DNA of 64,000 bases from Adiantum capillus-veneris (GCA_014529385.2 CM043952.1:152239057-152303056); one strand, 5' to 3'. Positions 22,228-34,260 are shown, counted from the first letter of the stretch. Numbers and translations: made by a program. The notes: generated from the letters alone by a model not told the origin.

Positions 22228-23930
22228 TGACCTAAATATTGAATCTTTTGAAGGAAAATTTCACTCTTCTTTTGCTTGATAAAAAGCTTGCTCTCTCTCA
22301 AACCTTGAAAAATTACCTGGAGATGTTGCTTGTGCTCCTCCAAGGACTTGGAGTAGATGATGATATCATCAAAGAACACTCCAATGAATTTGCGGTAGGG
22401 TCTAAAGATTTCTCCATTGAACGATTGAATGTGGCCGGTGCATTGACTAGATATTCATAAAGACCAAACATTGTACGAAACGCCGTCTTTATGATATCTT
22501 CATTCACTATCTTTATTTGATGATAGCCACTTTTAAGGTCAATTCTACTGAAGTAGGTCAAACCTTGTAGCTTATCAAGCAAATCTTCTACCCTTGGTAC
22601 GGGAAATCTGTTTTTGATAGTAATAAGGTTTAGCACTCGATAGTCCACACACATGCGGTATGTACCATCTTTCTTTTGCACTAAAAGGACCGGAGAACAA
22701 ATGGGAGAGGAGCTAAGCCTCACCATCCCTTTGTCTATACCAATTCTTGTATGTGTCTCATGATCTCCTCTTGTTGAGCTTGGGAAACTCGATAAGGAGG
22801 CTTGTTAGGCGGTGAACTTCGTGGTAGGAGCTCAATTCGATGGTCATCATCCCCTTGTGTTTTCTAAATAGATTCCAAAATGTGTTTATCATCGATAAAC
22901 ACATTTTGGAATCTATTTAGAAAATTAGACAAGTATAATTCTTCTTAATTCCTAACATTTTGCTTTGTTAAAACATTCGCATCATTTAGAGACTCTTTGA
23001 CAAAAATCATATACGCAGAAACTGAGATTTTCATCGACTTATCAAAAGCAGGTGAATTTACAAGTAGTGTAGTATGACCAGACTCATTAGCATCTATATA
23101 CATGCTCTTTTCCTTTTAGGTGAAGTAGATTCTCCTTTTAGGGAACTTCATGTTGACAACCATGCGGTTGAACCATGGTGCCCCTAGGATAACATCCTCA
23201 TGTTGGAGAGGAGAGATGAGAAAGTCTTCTTTGTCGACGTAGCTTTGGACATGAAGCGTCAACTTCCCAATCAAGGGAGTAACGGAGGCTTACTGTCCCT
23301 TGAAATCTCCATCGGCACTTACAGTATCTCCCATCTCGAAATCTTGAATGCCCAACATAGTGGCCAACTCTGTTGATATGAAGTTGTGAGTAGAGCCAAG
23401 GTCAAACAAGATGAAGGCATCATGCTCCCTTAATTTTCCCCAAGCATAGGAGAGAGGTGATCATTTGCAATGAGCATCCTCTTTTTTGGAGCTTCGATTG
23501 TTGAAGCTCTTGGAGTCTCATTGCGGGCATTTCTTTTGGGGCAAGAATGGTAGCCATGTCCTTGCTCCCCACATTTGAATCATGTGTGGTCCTTTTTACG
23601 AAAAGCTTCTAGCTCTTCAGGAGAGAGTTTATTTTTACCTTTGTAAACTCCCTTCTCCTTGGACCAATTGTTGTTGTTGTTGGAATTGCCTTGGGAAGAT
23701 TTTTGGGCATTGTTTTCCCCCTTTGCATCACTTTTGTCTTTGCTTTCCATGGGCTTGGCATTTTGGCAAGGAACAGAAGCCTTGCTTTGCTCCATGTCTG
23801 TCAAAGCACTTTGCTTTGGATAACAGAGGATTTTTTTTCATATGAAATGTTAAAGACAGAAAAACATGTAGAACTTGAAATTGGCTTAACCTTGTTGCCC
23901 CTTTGGGAGCAGTTGGCTTCGGTTGAATCT
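22228..23930 (-). pseudogene. Gypsy element D: zinc knuckle, protease, reverse transcriptase
   Basis: In minus-strand order it shows a K/N-rich gag tail (23804-23580), then a zinc knuckle reading *FKCGEQGHGYHSC in which a TGA replaces the first Cys. A retropepsin follows with LFDLGSTHNFIS, where Leu sits in the usual D-S/T-G triad, and ILGAPWF. The pre-RT linker comes next (PPYRVSQAQQEEI). The RT has VLLVQKKDGTYRMCVDYR, FSRIDLKSGYHQI and a catalytic motif read as FFDDIIIYSK (the usual Y/F-x-DD present). The RT is cut at LGHI by element C and resumes at 15721. Stops and frameshifts are scattered throughout. Confidence 0.85.
22860..22924. repeat. 31-bp perfect inverted repeat with 3-base spacer
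   Basis: Arms 22860-22890 and 22894-22924 are exact reverse complements separated by ATC. The arm begins TTTTCTAAATAGATTCC. It lies between the protease and RT of element D. Confidence 0.95.
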
Positions 23931-23939
23931 GGGTCATAA

Positions 23940-25150
23940 CCATGTATGCTGAGAAATTTAGAGCTATCGGATGTACCCTACATGCCATCATGGCTTGGTT
24001 CATACCGACCTCCAAGAAAAAATCAAGTAGACATGTTGCCAACCACAGGTCCCCCTTCAGAGTAGAGCTTCGTGTGGTCCATCATATTGAAGGTCATAAT
24101 AGCCCATGTCTGGTCTTGTTTCGCAATCGAGACCACAAACTTGGCACAAATGGCCTCTGCATGAACGATAGGGTTGAGGATCCCTACACCACCTTGCTCC
24201 ACTGGTCTAGTGACTACGTCCCATCTTGCCCATTGACAAGTGTTGAGGCTTTATTGTTATTTTTCCATTAAAAACTTTTAATCTGCTTCAAGAATTCCTT
24301 CCAGTTATATTTGGCTATTTTGAGGAGCGGGGTAGTAAAGGCAATGTACGGGATCATGAAGGAGTTGATCACTTTGACATGGCTAGGGAATGGTAGAAGC
24401 ACATATTCCACCTTATCTTACTCCTCGCCTTTTCTAAGACCATGTGTGTTAAGCACACCTCTAAGGGGGCTCCCAGATGCCGAAAATCTTACCTTTCGAG
24501 AGAATCTCTCTTGTCCAAAACGATGGTCAAATGAGTCGTTCTCTTACAAAGAAATTAGCCTTGATTTTTCAATATTACACTTCGACCCTGAGACAACGAC
24601 AAAAAACTACAGTCTCAAGAGCCTTCCGGACGACTTGGGGGCAAGCTTTGGAGTGAGTCATCCCCGAATAACCTCTAGGAGCTGGTTCTTATTGAGCAGG
24701 GTCAACCTTTGTATCTCTCGTCTCACAGCACAATCTTCTAGCATAGTAACTAGCGGGTGCGAGCCGATGGCAAACAACAAGGGGACAAGAGGCCATCCCT
24801 ATTTGATTGATCTTTTGACTTCAAAAGAGCCCACAATCCTATCGATGAACAGAAGTTGTCATATATAGACTTGCCTCTTATATATCCATGCTGATGGGGG
24901 AAATGGCTTTATCAAGAAGTGGGGAGATCCTAAGGGCGACATTTTTGACAATGATTTTATATGCCAGATACATCATAGAGATGGGGTGCCAGTGTTTCAG
25001 TTGAGAACAACATAATATCTTCGAGATAGGTTTTATGAGCCCTCTCTTAACAAAGGAGCATGCACATTGCACATTATTCATGGCTGCTTTAATAATTCAC
25101 AAGGTTTCACATGCAACATGAGCAAAGAAGATGAAGGATTACAACGAAAG
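23940..25150 (-). pseudogene. LINE (non-LTR retrotransposon) reverse-transcriptase relic
   Basis: The minus-strand translation in broken frames gives GLIKPISKILC-type RT block 1 with LKHWHPISMMYLAYKIIVK. Next come GWPLVPLLFAIGSHPL (from the QGxPLSPLLF motif), a SGSKCNIEKSRLISL block, and the post-RT segment RPVEQGGVGILNPIVHAEAICAKF. These occur in the order expected of a plant L1-type ORF2. The catalytic FADD region is too decayed to find. The right end is near 25150 and the left end joins gypsy D near 23935. No poly(A) tail or target duplication could be set with confidence. Confidence 0.8.
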
Positions 25151-26639
25151 AATTTCGATGAATTTAGAGGGAGGTTGTGGAAGAAAGACGGGTGTCGTAT
25201 CTTATGTGTTTTGAAATTACGTCCGTGATAATTAAATTTTTATCATTTAGGACGAATGATCCTCTACGTTTTTACACCCTCTCACTACATCCATCTCAAA
25301 GCTAATATGGAAGTCTTTCACTTTGTAGAATGATTTGGAGGTAAAGGAAGCAATTGTATGAAGTGATTACCCTGGAACTTCTCGTAGGTTTTGTATGATC
25401 CTTCTTAGTGAATAGTTTCTTATAATCTGACAAGAGGTATTAAAAAAGAATTAAAAGGTATTACTAATGGCTTCAAAAAAAATAAAAGGTATTATTAATG
25501 ACTATAAAGCTTTCCTAATGGCTCTAAAAAAAAGAAAGGCTTTCCTAATGGTTGAAAACGCTAAAGGAAAGAAAATCAAGAATAACACAAATGTATAAGG
25601 TGCATTCGACCACCTCCTCTAAATAAATGCACACAAAAAGGCTTTTGACTTCACCTCCATGGTCTTTTCATTTCCTAAACTCACCATTCACTTATTCACT
25701 CGAGATGTTTTGAAAGGATTTTTTATTTTCCAAGATTGGGGAGACCTAATCTGACAAGAGGAAAATATAATGTTTTCTTAGCTAGGCCAGTCTATAAGTG
25801 CTACAAAATCAATATACACATCCCATCAAGTTTCAATGCTATTATTCTAATTGAACAAGACACACCAAGTAAAGGGTGGAGTGAACAATGCAAAATGTGG
25901 TAAATTTTGGTGCTCTCGCCTCTCAATTTTACCCATTTACAAGCTAAAAAAATTTGCATTCAAAAATTTGTACTCCTTTCTCCTTGTTCTCTAAGGCATG
26001 ATTTAACATCCCAAAAAGGCCTCAAAGTCCAAAAGGGCTGTTCAAAAAGCATGAAAACCAGAAGTTCAAGGTCTATAATGCAATTGGTTGCAAGACCTGA
26101 AACATGGAAAATCTCCATCCATTCCTAAAAGTAGCCCTTTCAAAGACATATGCATTTCTTGAGACAACATAAGAGTCACTTGCTTACTAAACCATTTGCA
26201 AGCACTCAAAACAGCCTCTTCAAGATCTTCATTAATCATGAGTGTGATTATCGTGGCTTAAGCATCAGGCTCACATTTGGATCCACATCAAGAATGTGTT
26301 ATACTTGCTAGGTGTGTGCTTGGACATAACAAGAATCTTAAAAGACCTTGCCGTTGCCTCATGCAAAGATGAAAAGAGGGACAGAGAATGTGCACCATGA
26401 ACCCCAAGCACCAGTACTCGAAAAAAACCATTTTCTTGGCCATGTTTTATAAGACCAAACTAGCCTGACAACCAGGATTTATGCTCAAATCTACTAAAAT
26501 ACAGGTTTTGGGGTTTGCGTAAACACTGCAAACAGGCTGATGGCCATGGCCTGCCATGTTGCACAGAATGAATACCCAAAGACTAAAGAAAGCATACATT
26601 TAACTTTTAATCGTGCTGACCATGTCTGGAGACTGGCAG
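25151..26639. other. No recognised gene
   Basis: AT-rich sequence with short local duplications around 25440-25560 (AAAAGGTATTA-TAATGRCT repeated, and CTTTCCTAATGG twice). No domain was seen on either strand. Confidence 0.5.
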
Positions 26640-26996
26640 CCTCACCCTCGATAACATCAAGACCGTGTTAACCTGCTATGCTGGCTACTCAAGCCAGCTC
26701 GCAGTCGACAATGACGAGCAATTCGTTTCTTACGTTTGCCAGCCGCACACTGTCATTGTTCCCCCTTACTGAGCTCTCGGCGCAAGGAGAATTTTGTGGT
26801 CGCTGGCGGAAGCTACTACTTCGTCGCCTTCTTTGAAACGGCCGCAGCACCCAATCCGACATCTCTTACGTTGCCAACCAATTCGAGTCTGGCTTCATGC
26901 TTGGGAAAAATCAGCTTGGCCTCTATGCCAATGGAGCTGTGTCGATCTGCAAATAGAGCTTGCATGGTTTCTTGCTCTGCAGCAAGAAAGATCTAA
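26640..26996 (+). pseudogene. Unidentified decayed coding segment
   Basis: GC content rises and three consecutive frames each carry protein-like sequence: TGSLTLDNIKTVLTCYAGYS...VSYVCQPHTVIVPPY and a stop, then FVVAGGSYYFVAFFET, then YVANQFESGFMLGKNQLGLY...AVSICK and a stop. Two frameshifts would link them into one small protein of about 110 residues with several Cys. I do not recognise the family. It may be a relic of a small secreted protein gene, which is inference only. Confidence 0.35.
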
Positions 26997-28255
26997 ATAG
27001 CTAGTGTTAGCCCTTGGTTTTTCTATACAAGTGATATCAAAGGCAATTATGCTGGCCACGCGTGACACTGCAACAACTCATCTCCTTAAAACAAAATGGG
27101 CCTTGCGTCTTGCAGCACAGAGATGCTAGAAACAGTTCTCCTTCTCACAAAGTGGAACACATTCCTGTCCTTACCGAACTAAGGATCATCACAAGCGTAA
27201 ATAAAGTGCTTCTACTTAGCGAAGAGTCCAAGAGCTTCTCCATTATCGAAGAGTTTCGAGAGTTCGGCTTAGACCTTCCAAAGTAAAGATACACAAGAAG
27301 GTTTGGACAAATTCTCACAATAATTCTCACATTGTGACTTACCTCAACATCATGAGCTTCTGTGAGGGAGGCAATGCACCGGGCTGGTGGTCCCTTGCCC
27401 CCAATCGTACCTAGCTAGGTATGCGGTGCCTCTCGAGCAGAAGCTCATGATGTTATGCATCGTATGAAAAACACTGAAAAAACTCCGTTTTCCTACATGA
27501 CATAATTTCTAAATCTTCTTGTGATAGGTCAACATAGAACACTTCTTGGAGCAACAGACTTATGTTCATTCCTAGAAGTGTCCTTTTCATGACGAGACCA
27601 CAAAATTATGTCACTGAGACATCAAACGCATTCAAGCAAAAGCCTATGATAATATTATCAGTTTTAGAACGTTTCGCACTCTACAATTGCTCGTCTGCAC
27701 CACCAGTCCCATGCATTTAACACACATTAACATACTTTTCATGCTTTCCTACTTTTACTGTTGAATACATACGACTTGCATACCAAACCATAGACACACA
27801 AAACCAGAATGCATTTGACTAAATAACATAACAGCAAGATCACAATACATTGCATCCATACTTCGTTTTTGGCCCAATAGTAGACAACAAAAGCACAAAA
27901 CCATTGTCTCCCTGAACAAAGGTGAACAGTTAGCTATCTACATGGTGATTGAACTCGAATATCACTAAAAATAGCACTTACCTGGTACAAGGAATTACAA
28001 CAGAAATCAAGGCCTGGAAAAGGTATTAAGTACTGTGCCGATGCCCAAAGGCAGAGCATCCCTCAGGAGGAAAAGCCTCTCTTGCACGGTGAAGATACTA
28101 CTATATATAATATGTGCATTCTGTGCCCTAATATATGGGAATAATGACTGATAAAAAATCACTTAAATGCTAGGCTAGTGGCATTGCGAGTAATGCGGAC
28201 CAATGCATCCTATGCACTGGCATGCGTTAAAATTTCTTACACATTGGAGCAGTCA
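26997..28255. other. Intergenic, with one foldback
   Basis: No gene recognised. It holds the 17-bp inverted repeat at 27346-27454. The proximal part below 28256 would include the 3' UTR of the SDR gene; no clear AATAAA signal was found. Confidence 0.5.
27346..27454. repeat. Foldback: 17-bp inverted repeat around a 75-base loop
   Basis: The left arm AACATCATGAGCTTCTG (27346-27362) is the exact reverse complement of 27438-27454. An inner imperfect stem (GAGGGAGGCA against GAGAGGCACCGC) extends it. Size and shape would suit a MITE remnant or small-RNA precursor; neither is shown. Confidence 0.75.
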
Positions 28256-30023
28256 TCATCTGGCTGGCAAGAAAGGCTTCAGGTCTAGCTCCTGTGTCCA
28301 TGCGCTTGGATGTTGCATGTGAATTTGCCAATAGACTTCAGCAACCGCATCAGGGTCTAGAAATGTTTGTCCTGCCATGCCCTCTGGCCTGTTGACAAAA
28401 CAAAGATTTGCACACATTGCTCAAAGTTTAAAAATTTGATCCATCTATCACTCCAATACAAATCTATCAGGTACAAAGCAAGCCACCTGTTGCATCTCAC
28501 TATACCGTCTAAGATAATGTGAGCAACATGAATCCCTTGGGGTTGAAATTCCTTCGACAAGCACTGAGACAGAGCCCTCAACGCAAACTTGCCGCATGCT
28601 GTCGTACAGCAGATTCACTAAGCATCAACTTGTTCCCACTCTTAACAACAAATAAGCCCAAGTTAGTAATCACCTGATTCAGCAGACCCCGCCTCCCCTT
28701 GGATGGATGCAGTTGCGCCTGTGAAGAGAATAGTGCCCTTCCTCCTTTGAAGCATTCCAGGCAAAACCTGCCACAAAGACGCAGAAATAAGATAAGATGG
28801 GAACTTCATCGTCAAAGTAGCCCATATGGAACGACACATGAACCCTTTCAAAGCATTTCATGACGTACAGATCAAACAGCCAACCGTCTAAGATTTTAAT
28901 TCAACAGAGTGAACGTCATCACAGACATATCTGGTACAAATGTGAACTTAAGAGGCCTTGCACATGGAAATCACAAAGGCATCCGAATCACGGAAATGCA
29001 CTCCTTTTCCTAGCTTTCAGCTGGTTTGCTAACTCTCTTTCTGCAATGGGCTACCCTCGTTCCCAATGTTTTTCTTCACTGCTACCTTATTCATCACCTT
29101 TACTACATGCTGTTTTCCATAAAACTGAGTACCATTCTAGTCTCTAAAACATTGCAAGGAAAAAACCAAACAGAAGTAAAATTGCCAACAGCAATGCCCT
29201 ATCATTTTTTTCCCCCTTTCTTGGGTTGTAAAGCAAATACAGGCATCATATCCTACATGTCATATCATGTGTTTGACCTCTGTAGGCATCCACATTGTTA
29301 TACCTGTTGAACTGAATAAAATGCGCCAAGAGCGGGCAATGTCAGTGTTTGTTGAAATTTTTCTGCGCTAATGTCGAGGAAATGAGGAGGCAGATATGGT
29401 ACTTGCACATTCACATTATAGACCTGCAGACCACCCAATAAAAATCTCAATACTAACATATTTACCCAATGTGCAAGCCCTCATCAAGATAAATTAAACA
29501 GGAAAAGCTAGAAATTTGAACACACCAAAACTTCGACAACACCTATCGAACTGACTGATTCAAATGCATCATGCACTGATTGAGGGTCGGAACAGTCAAT
29601 ACTAATGGCAGAAACATGCGCTGTCCTTTCGAGCGCCATGAGCTGGACTACCAGCCTAGCAAGTTTCTCTGAAACAGAAAAACATCTTGATGTCAAATTA
29701 AGTAAAAATGCTACGCAGAGATACCTACTAAGCACAATGTCCAATAGAAATCATGTGAAGGCAGAAAGCCGTAAATTGCAAGATGTGTATGAGTCAAGCA
29801 GCTGCGATGGTCGCACCCATACACAGATGTTAAACCTACATATTTCAGAGAAATTAGAGAGATGAAAGCATATAAACTTACCATAAGTTCTTGCCAGGAT
29901 GACGACAGAGTATCCTTCTCGTGCAAAGCGGCGAGCAATAGAGAAGCCAAGTCCTGGACCGACACCAACTACAGCAACAACACCTCGCCCGTGGGGCGAG
30001 GATGAAGAGCTTCTGCGCTCCAT
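28256..30023 (-). CDS. Short-chain dehydrogenase/reductase (SDR), six exons
   Basis: Predicted NAD(P)-dependent oxidoreductase with a Rossmann fold; substrate unknown. Exons: 30023-29882, 29668-29526, 29423-29304, 28767-28674, 28598-28487 and 28388-28256. These total 744 nt, encoding 247 residues plus a TGA. All introns are GT...AG and phases stay in register. The length suits the classical SDR family (about 250). Residues 14-26 hold the cofactor motif VVAVVGVGPGLGF (GxGxGxG-like variant of TGxxxGxG). Then come VVILARTYEKLARLV, IDCSDPQSV, VLVYNV, GTILFTGATASIQG (active-site Ser region), SACGKFALRALSQ and HVAHIILDG. The YxxxK position reads SACGK: Lys is kept but Tyr is Ser, as in some divergent SDRs. 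The ATG lies in CCCATGG, with an in-frame stop four codons upstream. It is the only intact-looking host gene here. Confidence 0.9.
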
Positions 30024-30032
30024 GGGCCGAGC

Positions 30033-30275
30033 TCAAAACACAAGCTCAACAAACACAGAGAGAATGATGTGGGTGCAAAAGCTTCTTATGGCCATGGGGA
30101 GCAAATTGCGCAAATGCTGTGGCTCTGCATTATTAGGGCTAGTAGGCACCCTGCAATCCTTTTCGGAGCAGCTTGCGGGGAAGGCTGTGTGGAAAAAAAA
30201 TGCAGATTTGCTCCCATGAATCACCCAAAAGTGCCCGAATCTTTCCACTTGCCCACGTGGATCCTGCCACATCAT
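30033..30275 (-). other. Upstream ORF in the SDR 5' region
   Basis: An 80-codon ATG frame, in the same frame as the SDR CDS, ends with TGA ten bases before the SDR ATG. It lies between the TATA-like box and the start codon, so it would be in the mRNA if transcription starts near 30385. It has no recognised domain. Whether it is transcribed or translated is unknown. Confidence 0.35.
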
Positions 30276-30410
30276 CTCCACCTCAGCGTCAATTTGCCTA
30301 TATTGGGAACGCTGCTTACTTGCGCCACGTGCACGTCCCTCCTTCGCTGTCGAATCAGATTCGATCACTATCTTGCGGTTGCCACTTGACTGGAGCTTTT
30401 CTCATTCTCA

Positions 30411-30420
30411 CTATTTATAG
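30411..30420 (-). promoter_or_regulatory. TATA-like box for the SDR gene
   Basis: The minus strand reads CTATAAATAG, a good plant TATA consensus, about 390 bp upstream of the ATG. It would give a 5' UTR near 360 nt. Confidence 0.55.
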
Positions 30421-31700
30421 AGTCGGTTCACATGGGCATTGGGTTCGAAACTGGTTGCCAACCAGTTGCATACCTTTGTAGTTCTCATGAGTGGTTGCCA
30501 GAAGAAAACTCGCAACCAGTTGGCAACAAGTTGCATTCTTGCTCGAGGGTAAAGGGGTGGAGCGAGCTTGCAATCGCAGAAAACGACGAGATGCGCAAGA
30601 ATAAGACGTCGCCTTTCACGCTTGGGATGCTATTTTCAACCATTTTCTGAATTTTTGAAGTCATTGTGCAACTTCGTTGTGCCTCATGTGAACCTGCTAG
30701 CTACTGGTTTCCAGTTGCGCATTTGTGCGCGACCACGGCACCATGTGAACTGCACCATATACTCTCCCTGAGCAAAATATTTTCCTCGTTTAAAGTGATC
30801 ATCTTTCTTTTTTGGCCAGCTCAATTTTTCTTGCCAACTTAGTTTTTTTGCCGCTGCAGTTGGTTTGCAATTACATGTGCGCACCCCTTGAGGAAAGGCC
30901 TTAGTGTTGGGTTGGGTTGGGCCTACTTTGAACGATGTCGTCCACCTGGACGGCCATCATGTTTTGAGGGCTTTGGGTGAAGGCGGTGATTTGGAGCGTA
31001 GGACGACGTGAGTCAGTGCGACGGAGGAGGAAACGTGGGCAGGCATGTTGAGGTGTGCAACGCTGTGGCAGTGTGGAGAAGACGTGTGTATGCGAGCTTG
31101 TGTGTAGAGTTGTCTGCGTTACCGCTTGACGATGTTCTCCTCGCGAGTTCCATCGCCAACTCGTGTTTTGTTGCAGCCTACAGTAGCGGCTGTAGTGTGT
31201 GCGAGTTTTGCAGTCGTCTACGTCACCGCCTCACGCTGTCCTCGCGAGTTCCATGAGACTACGCTTCGTGCAGCTTGCAGTTCCAAGCATACAGGATTCC
31301 TTTCCTTTCAAACTTTCTTTCCTTGATTTTGTCAAGAGGAAATATTTAAAAATTAGGTTGTCTTCTCGGCTATTCACACTATTTTTGTTTACTCTATATG
31401 TTAAAAATCTACAACTATTGTTTTGGTGCCCAAGCTTGAAGGAAAGATTTTGACCAACAAAGCTTCCCCAATTGACGTTTCCTTAGTGGGTGACATAGTC
31501 GACAAAGTATTGCATCTTGACAAAAACTTTGTTGACTATATGCTTCTGATGTATTGGATGCATATGAGATGCTAGCCTCCCTTGTCCGAACTGGTAAATT
31601 CACTGTCAACAAGTTAGGCCTTGTCACATTTTTTGTCGAAGAGACAAAGTAGCGCTCCTCCTCTGCAACATTGAAGCTCCATCACCTCCATGCAGAAAAA
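30421..31700. other. Intergenic / repeat, no gene recognised
   Basis: 30445-30530 contains alternating direct and inverted copies of CAACCAGTTGC / GGTTGCCA words, which could be a decayed foldback element. GC-richer sequence at 30990-31260 has short frames without recognisable content. Confidence 0.4.
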
Positions 31701-31748
31701 CACTCTTTATATTATATTGCTTTCATCCATTGCTCATGTTGTAAATTC

Positions 31749-31751
<3 letters not shown>

Positions 31752-31800
<49 letters not shown>
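31752..31800. repeat. (TC)n microsatellite
   Basis: About 24 TC units. Confidence 0.95.
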
Positions 31801-31804
<4 letters not shown>

Positions 31805-32528
31805 CATTTACTTGTCTTCCTCCCTCCCCATAGCCCAAGGGGGGGGAAACTGCATGTACATGGGTTCCTCAAGCAACCAAAATTCATCTTTTGAACAACT
31901 CATTCAGAATGATATCGATAGTGCTTTTGTGGCTAGTCACCCATGGAATAATAATATTTTCCTCGTGCTCAATAAAATAATAAAGTTGCGCTCGTCATTG
32001 CAAACAATTAACAACATCATGGTAGACGCGGTGAGAGTATCATTGGAGCGAACACCAATGATGACACCTTCTTTGGCACATTTGGCTTCCATATAGACTT
32101 GACCCAAGTATTGAATAGCCACACATCATCTATTGGTATTGCGCTTGATATTATCTATGTATTCTCCTTTAGGTTTAGTATTGCATGCGATGTCCATATT
32201 TACGGTGTGCCAATAACTTCACCCAGAAAGACAACATTTTATAGTGGAGCCGATCCAACAACATTGCACAAAATCATCATTTTCGATAGAAGTGGTTGCC
32301 TATTCTTTTACTTGGGGGACAGCCGATACTCGCCCAAATGCAAGGTATCGTACCTGGGACAAAAAAGAAACGGAACCATTGAAAGCTATGCTTCTCTAGC
32401 AACCGAATGAACTCTATGCCTCCATCGCGAGGCAATTGCTTGCTTGGGTGATAGAACCACCCTAGAAATAGGTGCAATAACATCAAAAATTAAAAAACTT
32501 TAAAAAACAATTACACCCCACCGTTCCC

Positions 32529-33660
32529 TTGAACATAAACATTGAACAAGCCTCCCCACCAAACAAAGCTATACAACAATACATAAAAACAACGAACGAT
32601 GTTTCTATATATCAATGTTGTAAATGTGGACGTTTAATATTTTTGTCACAATTAGCTCGAAAGGGCGTAGGTCGGCACTTGGGAGGTTTAGAAACAACGA
32701 AATACATAAGAACTATGTTTGCACTTCCTGCGGCTGTAAAAGGCAAGATCATGGTGCATTGCTCACCCAATTGAATTCCATAGGATTTAACTCCCCCTTG
32801 GCTACAGTAGACAAGTTAAATCATTTAGAAAGCCGCCTTGTTAGTGTTAAGCTACCTTTCACCAAAATTATTGAGCTCACCGTTACGATGGTCAATTTGG
32901 ATTACGAGGTAGTGTTGTTAATGTTTTGGCATCCTTGGGGAAAACACAACAAATACTGCCGAGGTTTATTCATGATGAAGCCTCAATACTAGTGGGTATT
33001 AAGCGCCCTCTACAATACAACTATTGCTACCTTTTTGGGGTTGTCCGGCCATTGCTTGCAATGAAAGCCACTGCTCAACTATTGCAAACATCTTTATACA
33101 AGAGCGAAAAAATTACTTTGAACAACGAGTGGCTAAGCCATTTCCATAGTCTACATTGCCCTTTGCCTGCTGATTTTGTCGACAACAATCAACCACCAGA
33201 AGAAGATGATCTAGCCACAGATGTCATGCTTCATGGAATTGGGTCATCACAACAAGTAGTGGATCACAACGACAAAATCTCCTTTTTAGTTCCTACTGAG
33301 GGAAATAGTCCTTTGAGTATTTTCAAAGATGAATACTGTGAAGAACTTAGTTTCCCCTGCTATTTTCTACGGTGAGCCCCGTAAATATCATACACTTGCT
33401 AAGCATAGATATCAATATATGGCTCAATGGGGACTTATGCATAGTGATAGAATATTCTCACTAAATATAGAGAAACTTTTTTTCAAAACGGTCAAAGTAA
33501 TGACTCAAAAAATCATGGGGTCCATTTGGATCCATATGCGCAAAGGCAAGCTAAATCACAATACACCAGTGGCCGCACAAGTTGTTGGAGAGACTAACAT
33601 TGAGAAGGTCTTGTCTTCCCAACTTGGATATCGTGACTTTGAGGCATTTCACTTGACTAC
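32529..33660 (+). pseudogene. Helitron protein, region N-terminal to Rep
   Basis: Overlapping plus frames show conserved Helitron features: a Cys-rich VCTSCGCKRQDHG segment, then LATVDKLNHLESRLVSVKLPF (equivalent to the 'LxxLtxvEexLIa' region). Next are a VLASLGKTQQILP segment, EELSFPxxFYGEPRK and YMAQWGLMHSDRIF. Frame changes near 32930 and 33340 break the frame. It leads directly into the Rep domain. Confidence 0.7.
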
Positions 33661-33691
33661 AAGGAAAAATTGAAAAAAAAACACCTTCGCT

Positions 33692-34260
33692 ATGATTAGA
33701 CAGCTTGGACCACCAATATTCTTTGTCACATTTTCTGTGGCTGAGAAACGTTGGAAACCTTTGATTGGAGCACTTACTAAGCTCAGCTCCATTGTGCATG
33801 TAAGCACACAAACAGAAGCGTCATATATACAAGATTTGGTCCGAGCTGACCCTGTAATAACAACCCGCTTTTACTTGAACCAGTTTAACGAGATGAAGAA
33901 ATTGCTAGCCAAGGATATAACCATATTAGGAAAACTCAAAGATTACTTTTTTGTAACTGAGTTTTAGAGCCGAGGTAGCCGGCAAGATCATGGGCTACTA
34001 TGGATAGAAAATGCTCCTATTTATGGAAAAGATCCCAATGAAGATGTTGTGGATTTCATTGATTAGTACATAACAACTAATTCCATGCTTCTTCCTATAG
34101 ATTTACAAGAAATTCAAAGACACAAGCATAAGAAGTCTTGCTTCAGAAAATGCAAGGGATGCTGCTTTGACTTTCCTCGCTATCCGATGCCTTTGACTAT
34201 GATCTTAGAACCTTGTCATTCTCAACATACCAATATCCAATACAATAAACACAAATAAAT
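33692..34260 (+). pseudogene. Helitron Rep (HUH nuclease-like) domain, degenerate
   Basis: It begins MIRQLGPPIFFVTFSVAEKRW, matching the Helitron helicase-like N-domain. It continues with FYLNQFNEMKKLL, then a TAG right at the motif that should carry the HUH metal-binding histidines. That motif reads RGSRQDHGLLWIENAP, with Gln and an Arg where Pro-His are expected. YGKDPNEDVVDFID follows before another stop. The catalytic tyrosine region is not clear. An active nuclease is very unlikely. Confidence 0.8.

Noticed and set aside
24311-24868. 185-codon plus-strand frame
   Set aside because: Antisense of the LINE RT relic, which has recognisable motifs on the minus strand.
27360-27440. Known plant miRNA (for example miR408- or miR390-like) in the foldback
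   Set aside because: Compared from memory, the arm sequences do not match any mature miRNA I know.
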